This document shows positions 55,137 to 64,000 of a stretch of 64,000 nucleotides of DNA, piece by piece. A program made the position numbers and the translations under genes. The DNA comes from JACKAQ01 sp020634975 [NCBI: Calditrichia bacterium] (GTDB taxonomy: Bacteria > Calditrichota > Calditrichia > RBG-13-44-9): positions 868,001 to 932,000 of the forward strand of contig JACKAQ010000001.1 in the NCBI GenBank assembly GCA_020634975.1, written 5' to 3'. A model generated the notes under the pieces. The model was given only the letters and a program-made list of their open reading frames with translations, had not been told where the DNA came from and made no database searches. Every line of letters starts with the position of its first letter. Positions within the stretch are counted from its first letter, which is position 1.

Positions 55137-58100
55137 ATGTCCATTGAATTACCGATAAAATTCCCGAAAATTACCCAATGCTGGCTGGTTTTGTTAATTT
55201 ATATCCCGCTGTTTTTTGTGAGTGCCCAACCCTTGCCTACTGCCAACACCGCCGAAAGCGGACAACTGTTGATGACCCAATATACCTCCAAAGATTACCG
55301 TGCTCATGAGCAAAACTGGTGCGTTCAACAGGCGCCAAACGGCATGATGTATATCGGCAACAGCTCCTGTTTACTGGAATTTGACGGCGTTAACTGGCGC
55401 GTCATTATGGTTGAAAACAAAAGCACGGTGCGCTCGCTGGATATCGACGAAAACGGTACCGTCTGGATCGGTGCGCAAAATGATCTCGGCTACACTGCGC
55501 CGGACTCCACCGGTAATTTGAAGTACGTTTCACTACTTCCCGAGGTACCAGATGCACACAAAGAATTCAACGATGTTTGGGAAACATATGTGACGCCGCA
55601 CGGCGTATTTTTTGAGACATCCACCAAATTATTTTTGTGGCACGAAAACCGGATGCAGGTTTGGGAAGTCGATTCTCAAAAGAGCTTTAAATCGATGTAT
55701 ATCAACAATTTGGGAACGTTGGTTAAACAAGATAAAGTTGGGCTGTTGCGTTACGAAAACGGGAATCTGAATCTCGTAAAAGGTGGCGAACAACTGGCCA
55801 ACCTCCGGGTACAGGGTTGGGTTGATCTGGAAAATCAATCGATGATCCTGACCCGGAAAAACGGTATTTTTTTCGCAAATTATGACGAAACCAACGGGTT
55901 ATCGCTTACCCCCTTTTCCGGCTGGCTGAATGATGAACTGAAAGCGCTTCAGGCATACAAAGCGATAAAACTGACGGACGGAACCGTTGCCGTCGGCACA
56001 TTATTCGGTGGCATTTTGGTGATTTCGCCGGACGGCGAATTGCTGCGCCGCATCGATCCCGGCAGCGGATTGGGCAGCGATTTGGTGCTAAATCTGGCCA
56101 TCGACCGGCAGGGCGCGTTGTGGGCCGGGTTGAATAACGGCATCGCCAGAATTGAGATACCGTCGCCGCTCACCGTGTTCGACCAGCAATCCGGGCTCAG
56201 CGAAAGCGTGCAGGATATCATTCGTTTCGATGGCAAATTGTATGCGGCAACGCTCGCCGGAACCTTTGTGTTGAAACCCGGCGAATCCGGGAAACCGGCT
56301 ACTTTCGAAATGGTGCCGGGATTGCAGGACATGTGCTGGAAATTCCTGAAATTTGACAACAAACTGCTCATCGCCACCGGCGGCGGATTGTTCGAACTGA
56401 ACAACGGCGAGTGGCAATCCACCGGCATCACCAATATTTTATATACGCTGGAACGCTGTCCGATACATCCCGATCACATTTTTCTCGGTGCAATTGACCG
56501 GCTGTTGAGTGCTACCCGTCGCAACGGAAAATGGGAAATTATTCCCTCGCCAATTGATCTGCCCGTTACGATTCGCAATATGCGATCGTTCACCGGTGAG
56601 GATGGAAAAACAGCCGATTTGTGGCTCGGCACCGCATCCGACGGTGCGTACAGAATCCGCTTTCCGATGAATGAAAATGTCGCTCCCGTTGTGTCGCATT
56701 TCAACGAAACCCACAATTTACCGGTGGGATATGTGTTTTCCGGCAGCATCGGCGGGAAAGTCGCCTTCGGCACAAACGAAGGAATTATGTATTTTACAGA
56801 AACCGATGAGCAAAACGGTTATTTTTTACTGGATGATTCCATCAAAGCCGCGGTTGAAATTGCGAAGCAACAGATCATCACTTTTGCAGAAGATGCGGAT
56901 GGCATTGTCTGGCTGCCGTTGGTGCAACAGATCGGCGCGCTCAGCCGTGCCGGCGACAGTTGGTATTACAATTATACCCCCTTCGAGCGTTTCAAAACGA
57001 CGACAACTTATGTTGTTTATCCGGAAAAAGATCGCATTTGGGTGGGCTGCACAGAAGGTGTTTTGCAATACACGCCATCTGTTCGCAAATCGTATGATGT
57101 TGATTTTTCTGCAGTTATCCGGCAAGTTCACCCGGTGAATTCGGATACCGTATTGTTTAACGGTTTTCAGCACGATGGATTGAAGCCATTGGCTTTGCCA
57201 TACCAGAAACGTGCGCTGCGTTTCAGCTTTTCCGCAACAAGTTTTGAGGAACCTACGGCAAATTTGTTCAGCGTTTTTTTGGATGGCTTCGATGAAGATT
57301 GGTCCGATTGGTCTGCTGAAACGCGGAAAGATTATACCAATATTCCCGAAGGAAACTATACTTTCCGGGTTCGGGCGCAAAATATATACGGATTTGTCGG
57401 TCGCGAAGCGACGTTTTCATTTACTATTTTGCCACCTTTATATCGCACGATGACGGCTTACGCATTTTATTTTTTAAGCGGTATTGTGTTAATTTTTTTA
57501 GTGTTACGCTGGCGACTAAATACGCTCGAATCTCAAAAAGCGGATTTGGCACGGCAAGTTATCCAACGAACCCGGGTAATCGAGGATCAAAACATTGAAC
57601 TCGAAGCGATTAATCAGGAATTGCTCAACCGGAATCGCGAAGTCAATTTGCAAAAAACCGCCATCGAAGAAGCGCGGGACGCGGCGGAACAAGCCCGCAT
57701 CATTGCCGAAGAAGCCACCCGCGCAAAAAGCGAATTTCTGGCAAACATGAGTCACGAAATCCGCACACCGATGAATGGCGTAATTGGGATGACCGATTTA
57801 TTGATGGACACAAACCTGGACCCGGAACAACATGAATTCGCCGTAACCATCAAACAATCGGGCGAGGCGTTGCTCACTATTATTAATGATATTCTGGATT
57901 TTTCAAAAATAGAAGCCGGCAAACTGGAGTTGGAAACCATCAATTTTGATTTACGCACAACCCTGGAAAGCGTATCAGATTTGCTCGCACAAAAAGCTTG
58001 CGAAAAGGGATTGGCGCTTATTCTCGATATGCCGCCGGATGTGCCTTCCGCGATCACTGGCGATCCCGGCAGATTGCGGCAGGTGCTCATCAATCTGACC

Positions 58101-59294
58101 AATAACGCCATCAAATTTACCGCAACAGGCTCGGTAACGATCCGCGTCCGCACAGCATCTGCCAATGAAACTTCTGCCAAACTGATTTTTGAAGTTATCG
58201 ATACGGGCATCGGAATTCCCAAAGATCGTCAGGATCGCCTGTTCAAAGCATTCAGTCAGATCGATAACGCAACCACCCGCAAATTTGGCGGCACCGGTTT
58301 GGGGTTGACCATTTCGCAAAGGCTCGTAACCCTGATGAATGGCGAAATCGGCGTGTTCAGCGATGCGGGCAACGGTGCAACTTTCTGGTTTAGCGCACAA
58401 TTCGGCGTTTCAGAAAACCGGCAGATTCATTTTGTCGAATCACAATTTCTGAAAAATGAACGGGTGTTGATCGTAGAAGAAAACCCTGTCAACCGTCAGG
58501 TTATCACCCAAATACTCAGCTTTGCCGGAATTCCCCACGGCGTTGCGGATTCTGCAGAAAATGCGCTGGAACAGCTATCTACCGCAGAAATGAAATTTAC
58601 AATCGCAATCATCGATTTTCAGTTGCCAGATATGGATGGTTTGGCGCTGGCGAAGCGCATCAAGTCTGATGTGGCAACTCAAAATATCCGGTTGATTTTA
58701 CTCACCTCGGTTGCCAAACGTGGCGATGCCAAACGGATGCAGGCAACGGGATTTTCGGCATATTTGACAAAACCGGTCAAGCTGAAAATGTTGATAAATA
58801 CGATTGCAGCCGTTGCGGGAACAGCCGGCAATCAGGATCAGTTGCTGATCACCCAACACAATCTGCGCGAAGCCGAAACGCGCCGGAAAGCCGTCCGCAT
58901 TTTGCTGGCGGAAGACAATCGGGTCAATCAAAAAGTGGCCATCCGCACATTGGAGAAACTCGGTTACAGCGCGGAAATCGCCGAAAACGGCAAGATTGCT
59001 ATTGAAATGCTCAAAAATTCCGATTACCAAATTGTGTTAATGGACGTGCAAATGCCGGAGATGGATGGTTTTGAGGCAACCACCGCCATTCGCAATGGCG
59101 CTGCCGGAGAGCAAAATAAAAATATCGCGATCATCGCGATGACAGCCAACGCCATGAAAGGCGACCGCGAAAAATGTATTGCTGCCGGAATGGATGATTA
59201 TGTCGCAAAACCGATTCGACGCCATGATTTACAAAAAGCATTAAACATTGTCAAAATGGTATCAGTTAATGCCACAGAAAAGAACAGCGATTAA
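55137..59294 (+). CDS. Hybrid two-component sensor kinase with periplasmic propeller and two receivers
   Basis: A 1385-residue one-protein phosphorelay. A signal/membrane segment ([16 protein letters not shown]) is followed by a periplasmic two-component-regulator propeller (about 40-650; [36 protein letters not shown]). A Y_Y_Y domain (about 675-765), one membrane helix ([19 protein letters not shown]) and a coiled coil come next. HisKA (His873 in [12 protein letters not shown]) and HATPase_c ([15 protein letters not shown]) follow. Receiver 1 ([24 protein letters not shown]) and receiver 2 ([23 protein letters not shown]) close it. No DNA-binding domain is present, unlike typical Bacteroidota glycan-sensing hybrids. 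The ligand is unknown. It overlaps the next kinase. Confidence 0.93.
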   Translation: MSIELPIKFPKITQCWLVLLIYIPLFFVSAQPLPTANTAESGQLLMTQYTSKDYRAHEQNWCVQQAPNGMMYIGNSSCLLEFDGVNWRVIMVENKSTVRSLDIDENGTVWIGAQNDLGYTAPDSTGNLKYVSLLPEVPDAHKEFNDVWETYVTPHGVFFETSTKLFLWHENRMQVWEVDSQKSFKSMYINNLGTLVKQDKVGLLRYENGNLNLVKGGEQLANLRVQGWVDLENQSMILTRKNGIFFANYDETNGLSLTPFSGWLNDELKALQAYKAIKLTDGTVAVGTLFGGILVISPDGELLRRIDPGSGLGSDLVLNLAIDRQGALWAGLNNGIARIEIPSPLTVFDQQSGLSESVQDIIRFDGKLYAATLAGTFVLKPGESGKPATFEMVPGLQDMCWKFLKFDNKLLIATGGGLFELNNGEWQSTGITNILYTLERCPIHPDHIFLGAIDRLLSATRRNGKWEIIPSPIDLPVTIRNMRSFTGEDGKTADLWLGTASDGAYRIRFPMNENVAPVVSHFNETHNLPVGYVFSGSIGGKVAFGTNEGIMYFTETDEQNGYFLLDDSIKAAVEIAKQQIITFAEDADGIVWLPLVQQIGALSRAGDSWYYNYTPFERFKTTTTYVVYPEKDRIWVGCTEGVLQYTPSVRKSYDVDFSAVIRQVHPVNSDTVLFNGFQHDGLKPLALPYQKRALRFSFSATSFEEPTANLFSVFLDGFDEDWSDWSAETRKDYTNIPEGNYTFRVRAQNIYGFVGREATFSFTILPPLYRTMTAYAFYFLSGIVLIFLVLRWRLNTLESQKADLARQVIQRTRVIEDQNIELEAINQELLNRNREVNLQKTAIEEARDAAEQARIIAEEATRAKSEFLANMSHEIRTPMNGVIGMTDLLMDTNLDPEQHEFAVTIKQSGEALLTIINDILDFSKIEAGKLELETINFDLRTTLESVSDLLAQKACEKGLALILDMPPDVPSAITGDPGRLRQVLINLTNNAIKFTATGSVTIRVRTASANETSAKLIFEVIDTGIGIPKDRQDRLFKAFSQIDNATTRKFGGTGLGLTISQRLVTLMNGEIGVFSDAGNGATFWFSAQFGVSENRQIHFVESQFLKNERVLIVEENPVNRQVITQILSFAGIPHGVADSAENALEQLSTAEMKFTIAIIDFQLPDMDGLALAKRIKSDVATQNIRLILLTSVAKRGDAKRMQATGFSAYLTKPVKLKMLINTIAAVAGTAGNQDQLLITQHNLREAETRRKAVRILLAEDNRVNQKVAIRTLEKLGYSAEIAENGKIAIEMLKNSDYQIVLMDVQMPEMDGFEATTAIRNGAAGEQNKNIAIIAMTANAMKGDREKCIAAGMDDYVAKPIRRHDLQKALNIVKMVSVNATEKNSD

Positions 59295-62200
59295 ATCTAC
59301 TGTGCCAAACAAAAGTATACAGATTTTTATATTTTTGTTCTTATTGGTTGGCAATGGATTTTGCCAATATCAATTCAGCCCCGAAATGGGTGTATTCCCA
59401 AAAATGGAATATGCGCCAAAAGAATACGGGGGAATGCAGCAAAATTGGAAAATCAATCAACTCTCGAACGGAAATATTATTGTTGCCAATGGCGGCAGCG
59501 GCGTTCTGGAATTTGATGGAATAAAATGGCAACATTACGATATCCCGGGCAGTAATTTTGTTCGTGCAATCGCAATCGGCGAAAAAGACACCATTTTTGT
59601 TGGCTCATCCGGCAACATTGGCTATTTGTGCCCGGACTCTGTCGGCAAAAAATATTTTGTTTCGTTGCTCCCCAAAATTCCAGAAGATGATCGTGTTTTT
59701 GTTGACGTTTTTGATGTGATCCTAACGCCAAAGAATGGCGTTTACTTTAGAACAGATGATAAAATTTTTCGCTGGTATAAAGATAAAGTCAGTGTGCTAA
59801 AAAGCGACACAAACTTCAGCAAAATGTATCAAACCGGCAACAAAACATGGTATCGTAAATCATCCAGAAAATTTTATCTGTTAGAGGGCGATGAATCAAC
59901 TCCGTTTCATTTTGAGGGGCTGGATTTGGAGAGTAAACGCTTGTCCTTTTTCCCCGGACTTGATAGCACGCTTTATCTAATCGAAGATTCAAGCCTTCTA
60001 AAATATGTTTTTGACGAACAGGGTACACCAAGGCTCGTCAATAAAAACACAGAAATTGTTAAAAGCCTTGAGCAGTTTCAATATCCGATCATCCGGCAAT
60101 TGACAGAAACAATGTTCATTGTTGGTTCGCACGGGCAAGGTGCTGCAATTATCGCCGAAAACGGCACCATTCTCCACAAATTCAACGAGCGCTACGATTT
60201 CAGGAGCGATATTATTTTTGATCTGTTTGTAGACAGGGAAAATGGGCTTTGGCTGGGATTGAACGATGGAATTGCCCGGGTGGATATTGCATCGCCATAC
60301 ACAATTTTTTCCAAAACCTATGGGTTTAAAAATTCAGTTTACGATATAACGCGTTTAGATGGACAAATTTATATTATTGATGACAAAGGGCTATACAATT
60401 ATACCCAAACCCCCGAAAGCGTAACTCCAGCATTCAACAAACTCAACTCGCGGAACGAATTTTATTGGCTTATCCTCACCTATAACAACACGTTATATTG
60501 TTTTACAGAATACTCAATATTTGTCTATCTCCCGAATCAGACAACTCCCAAAATACTTCCGGGTAGTTATTTCAGCATTTTAATATCGAAAAAACACCCA
60601 AAATATGCCTACGCCTTAAAGAGTGACGGCGGTATTTGTTTATTGGATGTTACCAATGATTTCAAAAAAGTATTTGATTATAGCGATATTCAACGATACA
60701 CAAATATGATTATTGAAGCACCGGTGCTCGGAACGGATGATCCGGATACACTCTGGGCGCAATCGGAAACCGGCACCATCTATCGAATTCTCAACCCTTT
60801 TGATTCAACCAAAGCCCAAGTCGACGAATTCGATAAATCCAATGGATTGTCCGAAAATTTTCTGACAATTCCATTTGTTTATCAGAACAAGATGTATTTT
60901 TGGGGTGAGAACAATGTATTCCGCTATACAGAATCAGAAAATGGCGATCCAAGCTTTATCGCGGACAGCCGTTGGGAAAAAATTTCTGCCGGTATAAACG
61001 ATCATATTACATTCGTTAAAACAGACACCGACGGCACTCTGTGGTATAATATTTATGATAAAGTTGGGCAGATACGGCAATTACCATCTGGTGAATTTTA
61101 TAAGGACGAAAAGGGCTTTGGTAAACTACCCTCAATGGATTTGTTAATGTTGAAAAAAGAAGCTGAAAATGTTTACTGGATTTGCAGCGATATCGGTTTG
61201 ATTCGTTATCAATCGCAATCCAGTTCGGCAGTTAGCTTAGCTTTTCCGATACATATCAGTAAAGTGAGTATTGAAAACCCGAAAGAAGATATTGCATATG
61301 ATATTTCCGGAAACTGGACACATTCGGAACCCCTTAGTTTCGACAGAAATACTATCCGGTTTGAGTTTTCAACCCCAATGATGGCTTATATCGGAAAAAC
61401 AGAATTTCGATTCAGCATGAGTTCCGGCGACACCATTTGGAGCGATTGGAGCAGCCAGAATTACCGGGAATTTATGAATCTGTACGAAGGCAGCTATCGT
61501 TTTAGCGTTCAGGCCCGCAATTCTGATGGTCATTATTCAACAATAAGTTCAATTAACTTTACTATTTTACCGCCCTGGTATCGCACCTGGCTGGCTTATT
61601 TGTTCTATTTTTTGACGCTTACAACCCTGATTTTTTTAATTGTAAAATGGCAATTGGCAAGAGTTGAAACTCAAAAGCATGCGTTGGAAACGATTATTGA
61701 AGAACGCACAGCGATAATCAGCCAGCAAAAACAAGAGCTTGAAGCAATCAATTTAGAATTACTTCACTCAAAAATTGCTGCGGAAGATGCTACACAGTCC
61801 AAATCCGAATTTTTGGCAAATATGAGCCACGAAATCCGAACGCCAATGAATGGCGTTATCGGAATGACAGAATTGTTAATGGATATGAATTTAACAGAGG
61901 AACAGCTGGATGCGGTTCAAACGATCAAATTTTCCGGGGAATCGTTGTTAACCATTATCAACGATATTCTCGACTTCTCTAAAATCGAAGCAGGACAAAT
62001 GCCTCTGGAATCCGTTACTTTCAGGCTTGAAAGTATGATGGAGCAAATTACAAAAATGCTGAGTTTTATCGCCGTAGATAAAGGCAGTTCCTTACATTAC
62101 ACCATTTCTGACGATGTTCCGGAATATGTCGTCGGCGACCCGTTTCGTTTGCGTCAAATTATTGTTAATTATGCAAATAACGCCATAAAATTCTCGAACC

Positions 62201-62922
62201 AAAAGCCGGTTTCAATCATTGTGAACGTCATAAAAAAAGACACCACAATGGTTCGCCTTAAAGTAGAAGTAATTGATAACGGTGTAGGCATTCCGGAGGA
62301 AAAGCACGATGTGCTTTTTAAATCATTTTCACAAGTTGACGCTTCAACAACCCGTAAATTTGGCGGTACCGGTCTGGGGCTGGCAATCGCCAAAAACCTC
62401 GCTGAAATGATGAATGGATCTGTAGGTGTGAAAAGTAAAGTTGGCGAAGGTTCTAACTTTTGGTTTATTGTGGACTTAGGAATTGGAAAAGGATCAGATG
62501 TTCACAAGTCATCGCAAAACCCGACATCTGAAAATTCAATGGCGAAAAGAAAAAATATTCACATTTTGTTGGCGGAAGACAATCGTGTTAATCAAAAAGT
62601 AGCTATACGCACTTTAGAGAAGCTCGGGCATACGGTTGAAGTTGCCGAAAATGGCAAAATTGCGATTGAAATGCTAAAAAAATCCAACTATCAAATTGTT
62701 TTAATGGATGTGCAAATGCCGGAAATGGATGGTTACGAAGCAACCCGGCTGATTCGTAATTCTGAAAGTGGCGTGATTAATGCCAATATACCAATTATTG
62801 CGATGACTGCTAATGCAATGAAAGGAGACCGCGAGAAATGTTTACTTGCCGGCATGAACGATTATGTTGCAAAGCCCATAAAAAGGACAGAACTTTCAAA
62901 TGTGTTAAAGCGGTATGTGTAA
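59269..62922 (+). CDS. Hybrid two-component sensor kinase, paralogue of the preceding gene, one receiver
   Basis: A roughly 1217-residue paralogue of the preceding kinase. The signal segment is [17 protein letters not shown]. The periplasmic propeller ([29 protein letters not shown]) aligns with that of its neighbour but is strongly diverged. Y_Y_Y, a membrane helix ([19 protein letters not shown]), HisKA ([12 protein letters not shown]), HATPase_c and one C-terminal receiver follow. That receiver is nearly identical to receiver 2 of the first kinase ([20 protein letters not shown]). The diverged receiver 1 is missing. Starts: ATG 59269 inside the upstream gene, TTG 59248 or GTG 59302; none has a clear ribosome-binding site, suggesting coupling. 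The gene is visibly more AT-rich than its neighbour. Confidence 0.92.
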   Translation: MPQKRTAIKSTVPNKSIQIFIFLFLLVGNGFCQYQFSPEMGVFPKMEYAPKEYGGMQQNWKINQLSNGNIIVANGGSGVLEFDGIKWQHYDIPGSNFVRAIAIGEKDTIFVGSSGNIGYLCPDSVGKKYFVSLLPKIPEDDRVFVDVFDVILTPKNGVYFRTDDKIFRWYKDKVSVLKSDTNFSKMYQTGNKTWYRKSSRKFYLLEGDESTPFHFEGLDLESKRLSFFPGLDSTLYLIEDSSLLKYVFDEQGTPRLVNKNTEIVKSLEQFQYPIIRQLTETMFIVGSHGQGAAIIAENGTILHKFNERYDFRSDIIFDLFVDRENGLWLGLNDGIARVDIASPYTIFSKTYGFKNSVYDITRLDGQIYIIDDKGLYNYTQTPESVTPAFNKLNSRNEFYWLILTYNNTLYCFTEYSIFVYLPNQTTPKILPGSYFSILISKKHPKYAYALKSDGGICLLDVTNDFKKVFDYSDIQRYTNMIIEAPVLGTDDPDTLWAQSETGTIYRILNPFDSTKAQVDEFDKSNGLSENFLTIPFVYQNKMYFWGENNVFRYTESENGDPSFIADSRWEKISAGINDHITFVKTDTDGTLWYNIYDKVGQIRQLPSGEFYKDEKGFGKLPSMDLLMLKKEAENVYWICSDIGLIRYQSQSSSAVSLAFPIHISKVSIENPKEDIAYDISGNWTHSEPLSFDRNTIRFEFSTPMMAYIGKTEFRFSMSSGDTIWSDWSSQNYREFMNLYEGSYRFSVQARNSDGHYSTISSINFTILPPWYRTWLAYLFYFLTLTTLIFLIVKWQLARVETQKHALETIIEERTAIISQQKQELEAINLELLHSKIAAEDATQSKSEFLANMSHEIRTPMNGVIGMTELLMDMNLTEEQLDAVQTIKFSGESLLTIINDILDFSKIEAGQMPLESVTFRLESMMEQITKMLSFIAVDKGSSLHYTISDDVPEYVVGDPFRLRQIIVNYANNAIKFSNQKPVSIIVNVIKKDTTMVRLKVEVIDNGVGIPEEKHDVLFKSFSQVDASTTRKFGGTGLGLAIAKNLAEMMNGSVGVKSKVGEGSNFWFIVDLGIGKGSDVHKSSQNPTSENSMAKRKNIHILLAEDNRVNQKVAIRTLEKLGHTVEVAENGKIAIEMLKKSNYQIVLMDVQMPEMDGYEATRLIRNSESGVINANIPIIAMTANAMKGDREKCLLAGMNDYVAKPIKRTELSNVLKRYV

Positions 62923-63107
62923 AAAAAGGCACGTAAATAGCGTAATAATCTGCAATTTACGCGCTCAATATTTTGTTGTTCAGGTTTGTAAAATTTTGTA
63001 GATAAAAGCACTCGTTTAAAAAAAAGTTTATGCTAATTTGTAAAACAGCAGTTCATTTTATTTCGCTGTAGAGAACACTAAATCCCACCGTTTGTTGATG
63101 TTCCCAT

Positions 63108-64000
63108 TCAAGCAATCCATGATTCCGTTTGAGATTTCTTTTCCGTTTTAAATTGGCTGACCATCTTCTGTAATTTTTCAGACAATTTATCCATATCACT
63201 TGCTGCAGCTGCCATTTGCGAAATACTTTCTGCGCTTTCCGAAACAACATGTGAAATAGATTCCACATTGCGGGAAATTTCTTCTCCGGTAACGGATTGT
63301 TCTTCTGTGGCAGCGGCAATTTGTGTAACCATATCAACCACTGTTTCCGTGCTTTCGACAATTTTTTTGAGGGCTACACCAGCTTGTTCGGCAAGCCCCA
63401 AGCCTTCGTTCACTTCGCTATTACCCTGATGCATTTCTTCAACAGCCAGCCGCGTTTCCGTCTGGATATTTGTGATCATTCCGGAAATTTTTTTGGTAGC
63501 TTCTGTGGTTCGTTCCGCAAGTTTGCGCACTTCATCCGCAACAACGGCAAATCCACGCCCCTGATCCCCGGCTCGGGCAGCTTCGATGGCAGCATTCAAC
63601 GCTAACAGATTGGTTTGATCAGCTATTTCATTTATAACGTCGATAATTTCTCCAATTTTCGTGCTGGCGACACCCAACCCTTCAATAGTATTGGATGTAT
63701 TTCGCACAACATTGGCAATCTGGTTGATTTTTTCTATTGTTTGCCCAACGATAATACCACCTTCTTTGGCAATCGACCCGCTATTTGTTGCCACTTCGAC
63801 AGTTTTTGTTGTGTTAAATGCATTATCCACAGTAGTTTGAGACATCGCGTCTACTGCTAATGCAACTTCTTTTGTTTTCGCAGATTGAACGCGCGCACCA
63901 GCAGCCATCTGTTCGGAACCTGCAGCCAATTGGACTGATGCCGATTTGATCTGTCCTGTCACCTCGCTAACGCCATCAACAATATGGTGAAGATCAGTAA
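63108..64000 (-). CDS. Methyl-accepting chemotaxis protein, C-terminal part (5' end outside window)
   Basis: About 297 residues of the signalling domain are visible; the sensor, membrane and HAMP parts lie beyond 64000. The conserved hairpin tip is [20 protein letters not shown] with [18 protein letters not shown]. Flanking heptads contain Glu/Gln methylation-type sites ([15 protein letters not shown]). The receptor clusters with CheA/CheW and controls the flagellar motor or another output. The C-terminus ([10 protein letters not shown]) lacks the NWETF-type CheR/CheB tether. A GTG at 63962 continues upstream in frame and is not the true start. Confidence 0.95.
   Translation of the reverse strand, partial: TDLHHIVDGVSEVTGQIKSASVQLAAGSEQMAAGARVQSAKTKEVALAVDAMSQTTVDNAFNTTKTVEVATNSGSIAKEGGIIVGQTIEKINQIANVVRNTSNTIEGLGVASTKIGEIIDVINEIADQTNLLALNAAIEAARAGDQGRGFAVVADEVRKLAERTTEATKKISGMITNIQTETRLAVEEMHQGNSEVNEGLGLAEQAGVALKKIVESTETVVDMVTQIAAATEEQSVTGEEISRNVESISHVVSESAESISQMAAAASDMDKLSEKLQKMVSQFKTEKKSQTESWIA

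Overview
The window reads as a chromosomal segment of a Gram-negative, motile bacterium of the FCB superphylum, most like Calditrichota or a neighbouring lineage (KSB1, Ignavibacteria); that placement is inferred. The evidence is a mix of traits: TonB-dependent receptors with carboxypeptidase-regulatory-like N-termini, a PorV/PorQ-type outer-membrane protein and secreted proteins ending in a PNPFNP-type sorting domain (type IX secretion style) occur beside flagellar-type motA/motB, which most Bacteroidota lack. No rRNA, tRNA, CRISPR array, insertion sequence or prophage was seen. Most of the window is coded on the minus strand. LAYOUT. 1-2168 (minus): motA, motB and the 5' part of a short-chain dehydrogenase. 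2423-5293 (plus): HU-type DNA-binding protein, zinc-ribbon/TPR membrane protein, a 31-residue very basic AURKAIP1/COX24-like protein, a terminator, then xseA-xseB. 5294-5582 holds a series of four evenly spaced hairpins and a minus-strand terminator, the best candidate for an undescribed structured RNA or 3' UTR. 5583-14785 (minus): secreted MORN-repeat protein; a putative lipoprotein / TonB receptor / zinc-ribbon operon; pcm; a histone-deacetylase-fold enzyme; a GAF histidine kinase. 14429-19218 (minus): Slt-type and MltD-type lytic transglycosylases followed by a STAS protein. 19578-36002 (minus): an envelope and secretion block with three proteins carrying the PNPFNP sorting tail, including a matrixin-like metalloprotease, and a TonB receptor / large secreted protein / PorV-like operon. 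36608-41910 (minus): zinc-ribbon/PH-like/PlsC fusion, Ig-like envelope protein, dapF, mannose-1-phosphate guanylyltransferase and a 99-residue unknown, probably one operon. 42006-45962 (minus): the conserved ffh-rpsP-khpA-rimM-trmD-rplS translation operon. 46353-64000: a DUF58 protein, a 5'-truncated hybrid kinase, a 66-residue unknown, a BioD-like/DRTGG protein, a monoacylglycerol-lipase-like hydrolase, alaS, two tandem paralogous one-protein hybrid kinases, and the C-terminal part of a chemotaxis receptor cut by the window edge. HOW THE GENES FIT TOGETHER. The dominant theme is the cell envelope: receptors and surface proteins, peptidoglycan turnover, phospholipid and sugar-nucleotide synthesis, and several sensor kinases. 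The least explained items are the hairpin series at 5376-5515, the duplicated amidotransferase-like module shared by the two secreted proteins at 19578-25204, the receptor/secreted/PorV-like operon, and the PlsC fusion protein.
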